From NCBI GenBank assembly GCA_023055355.1, contig JALJCS010000001.1, positions 79,214,881 to 79,278,880 of the forward strand: 64,000 nucleotides of DNA, written 5' to 3'. The notes under the pieces were generated by a model, which did no database searches, was not told the DNA's origin, and saw nothing but the letters and a program-made list of their open reading frames with translations. Below, piece by piece: positions 1 to 12,262 of this stretch. The position numbers were made by a program, and so were the translations under genes. This DNA is from Agelaius tricolor. Taxonomy: Eukaryota > Chordata > Aves > Passeriformes > Icteridae. Each line of letters begins with the position of its first letter. Positions within the stretch are counted from its first letter, which is position 1.

Positions 1-3000
1 TTAAAAAATGGAAGGAAGGTTTTTAAATATCTGGAAGACATTGCCTGCTGAAATAGTTTTACTGTGTGATGTTAAACTAAAAATTATTATGCATATAAGC
101 ACATAATTGCTAAAATGTTTCAGCTGCATCTGAACACTGTACTAATCTTTGAGAAATAGCACCTCCACCATAAGTGAAGATCAGGAAAAGTCAAAATTAG
201 TTTATATTTGGATTGAATAAGCATTAACAGTTGCAACTGCAAAACAGTTTCCTCACAAGGCTGTAGTGACTTAATAACCAACATTCAAGTCAGTGTCCCC
301 ATTACCTTATAGCCAAAGGCTAATGGAGTTTGCTGGGAATGTGGCTTTCCCTGCTCTTGTATCCACAAACCACCTGCATCTCCCTCACCTAGAGGGTGAG
401 AAAAATCAGGATGTTCCCAATATTACTGGTTGAGATTTCTATACATTATATCATTGCTAAACTTTCCTCAGTATTGGGAACAGGTTCCCAGATTACCCAC
501 CTACTTGACAGGTGTTCTCATCAATAGGTTAGAGATATTTTTGTCTTTCCTCAGAGCCAGGATATGCCACAGTCAAGCAGAAGATGCTGTTGCTTGATCA
601 TTATGCCACTCACTTGAATTCAGTTCCTTACTCAAAATCAGACAGATAATTTACCAGCAAGCATACTTCTCAGATGATTTATACAGCCAGCAGCCTGGAT
701 GTACCTTGAGGAACAATTCCTTCCATCCTGCTTTAGAAGGCCTTTATTCCTATTGGAAAAAATGAACAGCTACTAGCAAAATTTAGCTCAGCCCTTCCTT
801 TTGTACCTACGACTTGGTGATACCTGCAAACTTCCCACTTCTACCCAGCTGCCCAAGAACTAAATATACAGGAACAGGGGAAAGCATCAGCAGGTTCTAG
901 CAGCTTTACAAGTGTTTCCATTATTTCTTCTGCATTTCTTGCAAGCCATCAAAACCCTTATTTTCCACTTGAATGTAGTACTTTGTAGCAAGGCAAATGC
1001 AATTAGTTGAGGAATCTTAGGTGAAAATCCAAAGTAGATTTACTTTTGGAACCTCCAGCCCAAATTGCCCATCCTCACCTCCACTTTGACCAGAGAAGCA
1101 AAGAATAATAACAAAAAATCAGTCATGCCTAAAGCCATAATTGTCATATTTTAATTTGGCAGAGCAATAGCTTAAGTGGTTGTTTGGTTGAGTCCTGCAT
1201 ATACAGTTACACAGCACTCTCATTCTAACTTTGCTTGAGCAATTACTGTAACTTTCAATATTAATCCTAATTATAGGACTAAAATGCATTCATAAATAAT
1301 TTTAAACACTGTTCAAATGACTTATAAATAAAATGAAGAGCAAGTATAAAGCAGGATGTATCCAGTTAAATTACTCCTCAGTGTCCAATATCCATGGCAT
1401 ATTTAATGATTATACTTCTGTCCATCTATAAATAATTATAATTATTTGCATTTATTACTATCAAACTCAGTAATTTGGCTAATTACTACAAACTGTAGTT
1501 AACATATTTTCAGTTTTCAGCAATAAGTCATTTCTTAATTTCAAATTATCACCATGTCCTTTACTTCTCTTATTCCTTATGTCATTTAGCTTTGATAAAG
1601 TGTCAGAAATAAATCTTCCAGTGTTTCATAGCAGTATCTTCTCCTTCATTTAAACAATAGATTTTCATCAGTACATGAGTATGTCACTATACATTACCTG
1701 GAAAGATGTTACAGCCTGTAACTTTCAGTGGGGATTGGACCATTCAATGGCACTCTTATACTCTGATAGCCCTCTTTGTCTTCTACATTGTCACAGCTGT
1801 CCCACTGAAAGTCACTCTGAGGGTTGCAGCAGTTTTGAAATCACAGAATGTGAGCCTTACTGTAACAGGTTCCCATTAGTGCAAGTCTGCTGACTTCATT
1901 GGAATTACCCTTCATTTAAAGAAGCATTAAAATAAAGTTTTTACTTTTAGAGCTCCTTGAAAAATGAAAGATGTATGAATTGCATCAGCTGAAAGGCATT
2001 TGCACTTGTCAGAAACTACTCCAACACGATACTTTTATGCCAAGGAATATCCTTTCACAGAAATAATGTTCTGTGGAGACCTTTCAAAACAGCATGGAGC
2101 AAAGGTTCCCACAGAACCAAGCCTGCCAGATGGGTTTGCAACCTATGCAGCTTCTGGCCACCTCACCTATTCCCTCAACAATGCACATGAGGGGCTTGGT
2201 AGACAAGAGGGATTGTGGGAATCCTGGATTTCACCTCATCAGGTCCCAAGTGCTGCACAGATGGCCTTTCAGGAAATTCTGTAGGCTCCTACAGCTTAGA
2301 GGTTCCCAGTTAACAAAGGGACAAGAATCTAACTTTCAAACTCATTGCTGCTCAGCACCTCAACTCCCAGGCTACCAGCATTTATGGTTCCAGCTTATTG
2401 CAAAAGTCACCATGGCTGGTGACCCTGGGTCAGCCTATTAGAAGGATCACCCTTGTAAAAACCTATGTTTACAATAGAAGAAACATTCATCATTTCTGTC
2501 ATTAATTCCTTCAAAAAACAGAATTGCTTTTTCTCACATAGTTCTTATTGGGACTGCCATTGTGCATCAGGCTGTTATGAGCACTGAATTGCAAGATTTC
2601 TATTTTCCTTTGGTGCTGATCTTTTTCACACATCCCAATTCACAATCTGAACAGCCCAGAAGTCTTTCACATTTTGTATGAATACATAGTTCAGGTCACC
2701 CTGTATCCACAGGAAAGTTCAGACTATAAGGATGCACTCTTCAGAGCCTTGAGCCTTTTGATGTTGTTTGTCACCTCTCAGAGAGGCTGCAAAGAAATCT
2801 CCCATTCCAACTTGATTGTGATTTATACCTAGAATGAGCTACAGCAGCAGCAAAGGGAGCAATTTAAGGTATTTTCATGGACTGCAAATACCAGTCCCAT
2901 AAAAATATGAGACATTGCTCAAATTCCAATTCTATTCATTATACAGATAAATTCCAAGGACTAACACAATTTATTTATTCTTTTCCCTTGAAAATGTTCT

Positions 3001-5266
3001 GAGCTGGAAAAAGTCTTGGTTTTGCTGCTCACCATTTATCTTTTCAGAGATTTGAAAGAGCTCTTGAAAGAGGATGTAAATTTCCTTTTATGTCAGAATA
3101 AAGATGTTTATTTTAAAAAAGAGAGGAGTTGTTGTGGTTGATGTTAGAGAGAAGTATGCCCATCTATGCTAGAGTAGAGGGACCATTCATCAATCATCCA
3201 TTCCAACCCAAGTATTATCTTGGCCACCAAAGTCAGTGTGGGCTCATGCTACCAATTGCACCAGTGCTGGCCTCGAAACATAAACTTGCCCAAGGGTTAT
3301 TTCAATTGGTACAGCCAGCTTTTCTAAAAATGCATGTTTGCAGACTTGCCAGCTTGATATGTTCCAACAGTGGATCTCCCTGCAGTTTTTCTCCATGCTT
3401 GTCTTCTTGCAAGATGCTCACTGCTCAGCCAGTTTACCCTGTTGTCCTCTGAGAAACCTGGGCTGGGTGCCACAGACTCCTTCTGTGCTCTTGGCAAGCC
3501 ATTTAGGATCAGAATCTTAGTCACACTTAATTTGAAAGTATTCCCTTGGTTTTAGTGGGATGACCCAAGGGGTGAATCACTGCACAGGGACAGTGGAGTC
3601 ATGAAATTTTTTTTAGACATTTGAATATTTTTGTAAGAGCCAGCTCAAGAGCCCTATCCTTGAAACTTGGTACATGAATGAACACTCTTGATCTGAAATA
3701 AATTTGAAAAAGATGACTTCTGAAGAAAAGCTGTTGCAAGAGACATCCACAAAGTGAAACTTCTTGCATTAGGCAATCCAAGGATCTCTTTGCACGCTTT
3801 GGAATTGGTACACATCAACATGCCTCTTATTTTAGTAAAGGATTTCGGTTTTCAAATGCTTTAAGTTCTTCCTTACAAGGTAATTTTATCTTTACAGGGA
3901 TATTTTTTTTCTGACAAACCTCTTCCCTGTACAGTCATAGAGAGGATGCCTGTCCTTGATACCCAAAATGGGGCAGTAGGCAGCCTCCCAAGGCACAGTT
4001 ATACACAGGTTCAGGGCTCCGCCCTGCTGAACAACCTGCATCTTATTCTTAAAAGCTGATGCCTAAAAGTTGGACAATGAACTCTGCTGTTTAAAATAGA
4101 AAAAGGCCTCCCACGCCAAGTGCTTTGTTTCTTGGTGTGGTTCAAAGAGGAGCTAGAGATGTGGGAAAAAGAGTAGTTCCTTCTTCCTATTTCCTCAGTT
4201 TCTTTTCACCTTCCTACTGGTCTGATTAACATAACAAGTTTATGAATAGCTTCCTTTTCCAAAGCCTGGGACCTCTAGACAAATGAACACCTGAGTAAAT
4301 GTATTTCTTTCTCTTGGTGCTAGCTGAGAAACATGATATTTGATAAAAAGGTCAGAGATGTTTGCACAAAGGTTGCAGATAATGAAGATGATGATAGAAA
4401 CCTGGGGCCAAATGTACTTTTCATCATCTTTCAGAGAACAGGGCTCTTTCTATATAACCAGCTTTGGTCTTTAGTCTTTTGCAAACTTTTGCAATGAATT
4501 CAAATTTCGACAATTAACTTTGGGGTCTCTAAATGAGTAATTTGAGCCTGGACCTACACCAGAAATCTCAGAGGCTCTGCAAGCACCTCTTTGTGCATTT
4601 TTTTACTTCCCATTCTCCAGTCCTGAACTCCTCTGATCATTTGTGTGTTGGAAAGTTGCTAAATGTGAGACATTTTATAAGATTTTCTCTCATAAGTTAA
4701 AAAATAGAAAGTTTCTAACTTGGGTTGGAAAATGTTCCCAAGAGGTGGTTCTGAGTCTCTCTGCCTGATCCAAGGTTGGGGATATCCAATACAAAGCAAG
4801 ATTCAGCAACAAGATCAAAAGCCTGCACAGAAGAAAATTGTTATACTGTCTTTGTGCTCTGTGTAAATAAAGAAGACAGGTATTTTATGACACTTGTTCA
4901 TTGTTTGGTTAAGTTTGGGAGTTTTTTTAATTCAGAAAGGAAATGGAAAACCAAGGCAAAAGTTAGGTATGACTATTCACAGTCCTTGATAGTGGTTTTA
5001 CACTTGCCCAGACTTTCAACCTGTACTCCTGAAAAGTGGATTTTGGCAACTAAGTGGCTGGTTCAGACACATTCTTTGGAGACAGATCTTTGGTTACTAA
5101 CATCCCTTATTCCCAAAAAATAAACATCTGCATAAAGTGCCTTTAAGGCTTAAAGACTGCATAAATTACAGATGACCAAGCTTTGGTTTCTTTACTTGTG
5201 CCATCTACAGAAGAAAAATATTACCATTAAATTTTGTTTCCTTATATTTGTTTCTCTTTAAACCAG
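1..5266. other. Noncoding AT-rich unique sequence
   Basis: No gene or recognisable mobile element was seen here. The open frames are short, overlap each other in several frames and have no splice or start context that stands out. The only structured signal is the TAATTA/octamer cluster at 1433-1451, listed separately. The right end runs into a pyrimidine-rich splice-acceptor-like stretch just before 5267. Confidence 0.6.
1433..1451 (+). promoter_or_regulatory. TAATTA-TAATTA-octamer motif cluster
   Basis: Two homeodomain-type TAATTA cores lie back to back at 1433-1438 and 1439-1444. The second shares its last base with an octamer ATTTGCAT at 1444-1451, the reverse complement of the POU site ATGCAAAT. 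The surrounding 200 bases are AT-rich with further TAAT cores. Such composite sites occur in developmental enhancers, but in DNA this AT-rich they also arise by chance, so a regulatory role is an inference. Confidence 0.2.
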
Positions 5267-5408
5267 CAGCCTACACTATTTAGAGTAGTCAATGATCTGT
5301 TACCTCGGGAACAATGTGCTTCTATTCTTCAGTTTGGAGCCAAATTAATTCAGTTTTTATTAAGATGTCCAACTGTGCTTGAGCTAGAGATCGAAGAAGA
5401 TCTAACAG
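5267..5408 (+). CDS. Candidate internal coding exon, gene not recognised
   Basis: An open frame of 47 full codons begins immediately after a good acceptor: a pyrimidine-rich run from about 5232 ending in CAG at 5264-5266. It ends at a moderate donor, ACAG followed by GTTGCC at 5409. A second AG at 5268-5269 makes a CAGCAG tandem acceptor. The frame starts in phase 0 and would leave phase 1. The translation is leucine-rich and amphipathic and ends in an acidic stretch (residues LELEIEEDL). I do not recognise the family. The frame stays open only a few codons beyond each boundary, until the stop at 5417-5419. Open frames this long are common by chance in this window, so the case rests on the splice context and protein-like composition. 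It could equally be a decoy frame. Confidence 0.22.
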
Positions 5409-8400
5409 GTTGCCAGTAGAACACAATCACACAGTTCTGCCTCCCTCCACTCCACCTGCATTTCAAGCACCAGCAGCCCAGGAATCACTGACACCCTCCA
5501 GAGCTGTGTGTGCCATGCCTGGGGTGCAGGAATTTGAGAGGTGCACATCTGGAGCACAGAATCTTGAATACAAGGATATGTATTTCCTCTGTGAGCTAAG
5601 AAGCTGATTAGTCACAAACAGCCCTAGACCAAGGCAGCTCCACTCTCCCCTACAAAACTAAAGGAGAGAATTACTGTAACTGGTAGGGATGCAGTCGTAT
5701 AGAGGATAGTGTGGGGTTTCAGTCTTGCATAAGGATTTTTAAAATATTCAAAAATGAGTTTAAAAATATATTGAATTTATTAGAAAGGGGCAATTTTTCA
5801 AGACCATTATGGAAAATGCAAGACTGGTTCTTGGAATGGTTTTAGGAAAAATATTTCCAAATGTCTAGCACAAACAGGGCATACCAAGCTCCTATGAGCA
5901 CTAAGCTAATTTCATTGTCCTTGGTCTATTTTCTCTGTTTTACTTTCTGAATTCTCAGCCTCACACACCAGAAAAGATGCTGGTTTCTCTTAAAAAAACT
6001 GTGCTACCTATTCAGATTCCCATAAATAAACTCAAAACAAACAGATTGCAGATTATTTTAAAGTTATGAATTAAAATTAATTGTAATTTTATTCTATTTT
6101 CTTAATATTTCTCTGTCAAAAGAACTCTGGGGTTTTTTACTTCTCTGTACACTCATTGAAGAAGACTACAGGTCAGGCTAAATAAAAGGTGTTGGACAGA
6201 GGAGAATTACAGATTTCAATGAACAATGCTGGAAAATCTACACTCCCACAGGCAAGTCAAACACTCTAAACCAAACTGAAGCTAATTTTAAGTAGATAAA
6301 AGAATTTATTTTTCTTTTTTAATGCATTTATTTTGGATATAAATACATATGGGATCACTCCCAAATTCAAATTCAAACCTAAATCTTTTGTGATTCACCC
6401 AAAATTGTGTTTCTATAAGTAAACAGCCTGTGAGCACAGATATTCAAAAGGCAGAGGAGAACGGGGGAAATAAAGCAAATTTACAATGTAATGACATATC
6501 ACTAAAAATTTGCTGGTGTCATTAAAAACACAGAAAGGAAAATGTACAATGGATACTGAAATTATAAGGAAATGCTTTGAGTTGTTTCATGAAGTTTAAC
6601 ATAACATATTAACATATTTCCAGACATTTCAGACTTCTGATTTTTCTCCTTATCATAAGGAAGTTTTCTGAGAACTTCTAAATACAAGAGAAATATTTTC
6701 TTTTGAGCTTTTGAACAGAAGAATGCAAGTTCCATGGAAATATTTTCCAAACCACCTTGTTTATTAGGTCTGCTTAGAAAAAATGAACAAAATTTAGACT
6801 ATGTCAGTCAACAAGATTTTCAAAGGCACCAAGGGATTTTAGACATATTATCTCCTTTGCCACAAAAAGGAAAAGAATAGTGCACTAAAGAAACCAGTAA
6901 CTCAGCTTCTTAAAAGAACTTTGAAAACCTCCTTATGTGTACAGAAATATATCCTCTGAAATTATATCAATGCCGAACCAAGTGTATCCTTAAATTGTTA
7001 GAGAAGATGCAATTTAGGCAGTAATAGGAAAATAAAAATTTCCTTTGTTAAAAAAAAAAGTGCTAATGAGATTATTTTTAAGAAGACTAGCCTGATTCAT
7101 GCCATCATTCATTGTCAGGGATTGTATTTGCCATGTACTTGCACATTTTTTTCCCAGAATATAGAACAGAACTCATACCATAAGTGCTGCCTGTAAATGG
7201 TAACTGTAGGAAACAAATAGAGATATAAGCAGATGGGGATTATGCAGAAGCAGCCCTGTGATGGTGGAATAAGTTACCATTCTCAGCCTGTCACCAAGTG
7301 CTTATCATGCCCTTATCTTAAAGGTTATCCAATCTCACAACAGAGTTGCTGAAGGGGAAACTACTGTACCTGCTGCAGTTGAGATAAGACAAATTATCAA
7401 ATTCCTAGTCAGAGTAACATAATTTTGACTGAGACAGATTAGGGAGCTTGCAGGGGCAGGTGTCTCTACAGGCATGCAAAAGCAGTGGCCTTCAAAGAAA
7501 GTCAAGACCAAGGACTCAAAATCTATGTCCGCTAGCACAGGAGGATCTGCAGTTTAAAACAAGTTCTTCAGATTTTGCCTTCCTAATGCATGCAGTTGAT
7601 ATTCAGGGGAATAGGAACAGAGAGGGATTGTCTCAGAAATAATCCTAATAGGCAATGTTTATAACCCACACAGTCTTTTTAAAGCTATGCTTGTGCTTTT
7701 TTTTTCAGTGAACAGGAGTAGATGAGAATTTCTGCAATGTCTGGAAGCCTTTTGGTATTCTGACTATAAAGAGATATTATTCTCCATTTCCTCAATTATT
7801 CATTCCTGGCCATTTATTTGACAATCACCCATTTTACAATCCAGCTCTAAATCCTTGGCACAAATGGCTTTGATAAAATTCTAGGTGCTCCTCTGTTTTT
7901 TTAACCAACTAATGGCTCTCCAAATTCAAATGATTTTGAAGTCTGGTTTTAGTCACATAAGGATCAATAGCTTTGTCTTCTTGCTTTTCTTTTCACAAAA
8001 AATACTGCCTTTCTTATATCATTCCTTCTTCTTAAGGGACTCATCCAGAAAAAATGTCATTTCTTTGTCTGCCTTTCTATAAAGCACAAAGCAATCAAAA
8101 GGCCTGATTTTTTGACATGGAACTTGTAAACTATTTTTGCGCCCATAATCCTAGGAAAAGAGAGCAGATAAAATTTTTTAAAGCCTCAGAAAAGAAAATC
8201 AGAATGGATATTAGAGATTAAACACAGTTTAATCTAAGGGTCTGTCTACCCCGAGAAGGCATACACTTTTAATGCTAATGCTGTAAGTAAAGAAGCTCAG
8301 CTCCTTCATTCCCAAAAGTGTGGATTTCCCTAACCTTCATGCCAACTGTGCTACTACACTGTGATTACTGTTAAGGAAAAGGGATCATTGCAACATTGAA

Positions 8401-9703
8401 AGTATGTTTCCACCTTTAGACTAAGGTAGACTTTGAACAGTTGAACAAATTAAAGCACATCTGTTTGAGAGAAGCAGTTGTTGACTCTTTTAGGATCACA
8501 AATTATCTGAGTTAAGGATGGGAAAAATAGTAGTATATAGAAAGAAAAAATACCTTCTCTTCCCAGGCTCAGGGAAGTGTTGCTAAGCTTAGAGGAGAGG
8601 ACTGTTTCAGTCCATATTAAATATTCTTAGCATTGTAAAAAGAAATTAATTATGTCAGCCTAAGGAAGAAGGAAAGAGCCTGGCTGGAGCAGGATTGATC
8701 CTACCATAGGATGGAATAACTGAGTGGGAGAAGAGTGGAACAAAAAGTGAAGTGACCTTGACAGCCAGGTAGTCTGCTCCCAACTGCTATGAAGGAGAGA
8801 GTTTGGATAAAGGAAAGGGAACAGAGAGACTGCTGCTTCTTGTAAAGCCAGTTAGGAAATTGCTTCCTTTCCTGGAATTCTCTCTTCTACTGTTATTTTC
8901 CCCTTACACTGCTATGAGGTTGGACAAGACCTGTTGGGAATTTAAATGAGGTCAGGGGCATAGCTTCCCAGCCTGGCATAGCACGTCAACTTTGATGTTC
9001 TTCAGGAGATATTTTAGCTTGAAGCTTTGTCTTTTCAGCCTCACATTCAGAGTGATTTGATATGCAGCCATTTCAAAGTATCTCACATAATTCAAGGGCA
9101 CTTTTATTCAGCATTTAGTTATGGACCAAATTGTAGTAAGAGAAGAATTTTGGCTGGCCCTCAGAGTACAGACATCATCATTTTTATGTCCCAGAAACCC
9201 TTCAGGACTGTATTTTTAGCCTGTCCAAGTTCCTGTACCATCCCTGAAAGGCATCCTGGTATGAAGTAGATAGCAAGAAAAAAGCACATGTTGCTGACAT
9301 GCAAGGGCCCAGAGCTGTTATTAAAAGAAGTAAATCCTCCTCAATCTTCCTCAGCCATTCCTTCTCTCCTTTACATAAGGATGTGAAGTCAGATTATTTC
9401 AAAAATGTACTGGAGGATTGTCAAGGCTAAGGCATAGAAGACTAAGGTTATATCCATACCAAAAAAATTAAATTATGTTAGAGTGAATTATCTGACCCAG
9501 AAAACAACCAGCACAGCTTGGGCATGCCTGTATCCTCAAAATCCAAAACAAGGTGTCATATCCAAACTCCCTGTTGGGAATTTTATTTTGGATATGCTAC
9601 CTCCCAGTCTATGACTGGGAATTGTTTGGGAGAGTATTAGCTGTCCCCTGATGAAGATGTACCAAGTATCCTGCTAATAAATTGATTATTAAATTTCAGT
9701 ACT
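5409..9703. other. Noncoding AT-rich unique sequence
   Basis: No gene, RNA or recognised mobile element was seen. There are short A- or T-runs (for example near 7050 and 7700) and scattered small open frames without splice or initiation support. Confidence 0.55.
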
Positions 9704-9706
9704 TGT

Positions 9707-9855
9707 AGTATATTTTAATATACTTTAGTATATTAATATATATATATATTATATATATAATATATATATAATATATATAAAGTATATTTTAATATACTTT
9801 ATATATATATATAATATATATAAAGTATATTTTAATATACTTTAGTATATTAAAA
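9707..9855. repeat. AT palindromic array with three identical 20-bp copies
   Basis: The 20-mer agtatattttaatatacttt occurs exactly at 9707-9726, 9781-9800 and 9824-9843, joined by runs of alternating TA. The unit is itself close to its own reverse complement. The first and third copies are also followed by the same nine bases, agtatatta. The tract could fold into long hairpins or cruciforms and is likely to vary in length between individuals. It is also a place where assembly may be unreliable. Confidence 0.9.
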
Positions 9856-9876
9856 TAGCTGTAATGTGAGTGACAT
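9853..9876. repeat. Short perfect hairpin (9-bp stem)
   Basis: The sequence ctgtaatgt and its exact reverse complement acattacag flank a 5-base spacer, next to the AT array. It is too short for a microRNA precursor and is probably a by-product of the neighbouring palindromic DNA. Confidence 0.4.
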
Positions 9877-11084
9877 TACAGTGATAATTCAATTAATGAA
9901 TTCTATCTAGGATGATTTTCTATTGCAGTCAGCCTGAGCACAAATGGCACACAGGCAGCTGCATTAGTATTGTCTCTAAATTAGGCTTCCCAGCTGGACT
10001 TCATCTCCCACACTGTACTGCAGCCAAGGACTGAGCCAGGAGACCATGGTGACCCACAGGAACATTTATCCATCATGGAGAGCACAAAGTCTTGACACAC
10101 ACAGCTCCATAAGGCACCCAAAATACACCACATGGCTAAAAGGAAGCTCATTAGTTATTACTATACATTATTTTAACCAATAAAGCAATGTTATTCTTAG
10201 AGACATTCAGTCTGAAAAAATGTAATTTGCCATTAAAAATATTTTGACAGACGATTTCTTGTTTATTTCAATGTGTCATAGTAACTGACTGCCACAGGGC
10301 AGAATAACATTGCCTAAAGCCGTTCTCCCTGTGGCATCCATTCTGCATTCAAGGCAGATGAACATTTGCTTTTCATTCTCTCATATTTTCTGCCACATAT
10401 CCTTCAAAGCTTTATTTTCCTGAAGGTTTGAACTGATTATATTGTAATCCTTATCTGCCACTATGCAAGAGATTTTCCTAGTTCACCTTGCAGAAGGAAG
10501 ACTGATTACACAAGACATAGATTGGGCTAGTTTCAAATGACATACCTCTCAAAATATTCTTGCCTCACAATATACACACCAGCTTTGCATTGCTCTTTCA
10601 CTAAAGCAGTTAGACCCATGTCTCCAGCCAACATTAAGTATTTGTTTAGAATGGAGCCAGGCCCAGTTTTGCTGAATGGAGATAAGCTTCAGTGACACCA
10701 AAAGGACTGTGTTTAGTGAGTCACAGAGGAATCTCTTTTTAATAAAGTTATTTTTTAAAAAGGTAATAGAACAATCAGACTTCAGCATGTGCTCTATTGT
10801 TTTGGTTAAGAAAGGCTCTAGGGTACTGTTCAGCTGTTCCTGAACCCAGTGAAATGTCCCAGTCAACATACAATGAATCCATAGAGGGACGAACACGAGA
10901 AATACCTTTCTTTTCTTGAAGAAAATATATTGACAGTAACAAGAAAAAGAAAAAAAATAGGTATGTCCTCTGCCCCACTGGAGTCAGAAAGAACATTAGT
11001 CCTGATTTTTTTGAGTCTAGAGCAGAAGTCCCAGAAAATTAGGCAGAAAACCATAATTTGCATGGTCATGACTGGTAAAATGCC

Positions 11085-11100
11085 AAAAAAAAAAAAAAAA
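11085..11100. repeat. Poly(A) run, 16 A
   Basis: This is an uninterrupted A16 followed by a further A- and G-rich stretch. It could be the tail of a very old retroposed copy on the plus strand, but no recognisable body precedes it. Confidence 0.8.
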
Positions 11101-11370
11101 GAATTTAAAAAGAGAGAGAAAAACCTATTAGGATTAAAAATTAATCTAATCTGGCAACAACTTAGACAGACTTCATAAAAGGAGAGATGTTTGAAGGAAT
11201 ATTGTTAAGTCAAAATGGAGTCGGGTAGTTCATAAGGCTTTAATAAGACCATAGCAAACAACATTGAGGGATAAATATAAATTTATTTCTGAAGTCTTTC
11301 TATTTTTCCCAGAGCAAGAATGCTCAGTGCTTGCCTTATACCAAATACTTTGTAAAAAATATTTGGAGAG

Positions 11371-11406
11371 AAAACAGATAAGCAGTAGAAAACAGATAAG
11401 CAGTAG
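11371..11406. repeat. 18-bp tandem duplication
   Basis: Two exact copies of aaaacagataagcagtag stand head to tail at 11371-11388 and 11389-11406, with a partial third (aaaaca) following. This is a recent slippage or duplication event, because the copies are identical. Confidence 0.95.
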
Positions 11407-12223
11407 AAAACAAATACATTTCTTTATAACTTAATATCAAAAAACAATTTGACTTCCATAAGCTGAATTCTAAAATTGCTTGGAACAAAAGATATAACAG
11501 TGAAGTGAGTCTAGGTTTTGACAATTTAGCTACTTCCTTTGAAAGCTGACAGTTAGAAATGGCCAGAGCACCTTTGTCTGGCTCCACTCTGCCAACCACT
11601 AAAAAACCAAGCTGCTAGTTTTGGAAGAGGAGGAGAGGAGCTCCAGTCCCATACTGCAGGTGGGATGGGGACAGAAGAGGCTCTCATGAGAGTTGGGTAA
11701 GTGGGTACATGCTGTCCCAGGGGCATGGAGGAGACCATGGCCTCAGCAAGGGTCACAAAGGTGTCAGGAATATGACCACAGTCAGGTGTGAAAACACCAG
11801 AATACTCCTGTCTCACCTGATAAGGTATGGGGTTTTTAATCTCAAGTTACTGGTCCTTTCCAGATTTTGTGTCACTGCAGGCTGGTTTAAAATGGGAAAG
11901 TCTCTGAGGAAGAGGTAATCCAAATCACAGATGTCATATATTTCTTCAAATCCCACTAACTTTCCTAAACCTTCGACATCTTTTTACTTCATACATCGCT
12001 TTTACATTGCTATAAAACTAAATTTTGCTACTGCCAACACTGAAAGAAAATGCTAAATTATATGTACCTGGCAAGACCTGGAGGGGGGCAGCAGCATGGA
12101 AAGTGACCCACGCAGCACAGATGGTGTCTGTGGGAAGAGGTTGGGGCTGCCCAAAACCAAGACCATCAGGAAAGCTTGCAGTGCCTCTGTGAAAATGTGA
12201 AAGATCAGAAAGCACTGGACAGC

Positions 12224-12262
12224 AGGGAAGAAGGAGAGAGGGAGAGAGAGAGAGGGGAAGGA
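12224..12262. repeat. Purine tract with (GA)n core
   Basis: This is an uninterrupted run of A and G containing several GA repeats around 12234-12255. On the complementary strand it is all pyrimidine and lacks stop codons, which explains the long minus-strand open frames overlapping it. Such tracts can form triplex DNA. Confidence 0.9.

Noticed and set aside
2000..2441. Two overlapping plus-strand frames of 94 and 122 codons
   Set aside because: They use different frames of the same bases, have no splice or initiation context and show no domain.
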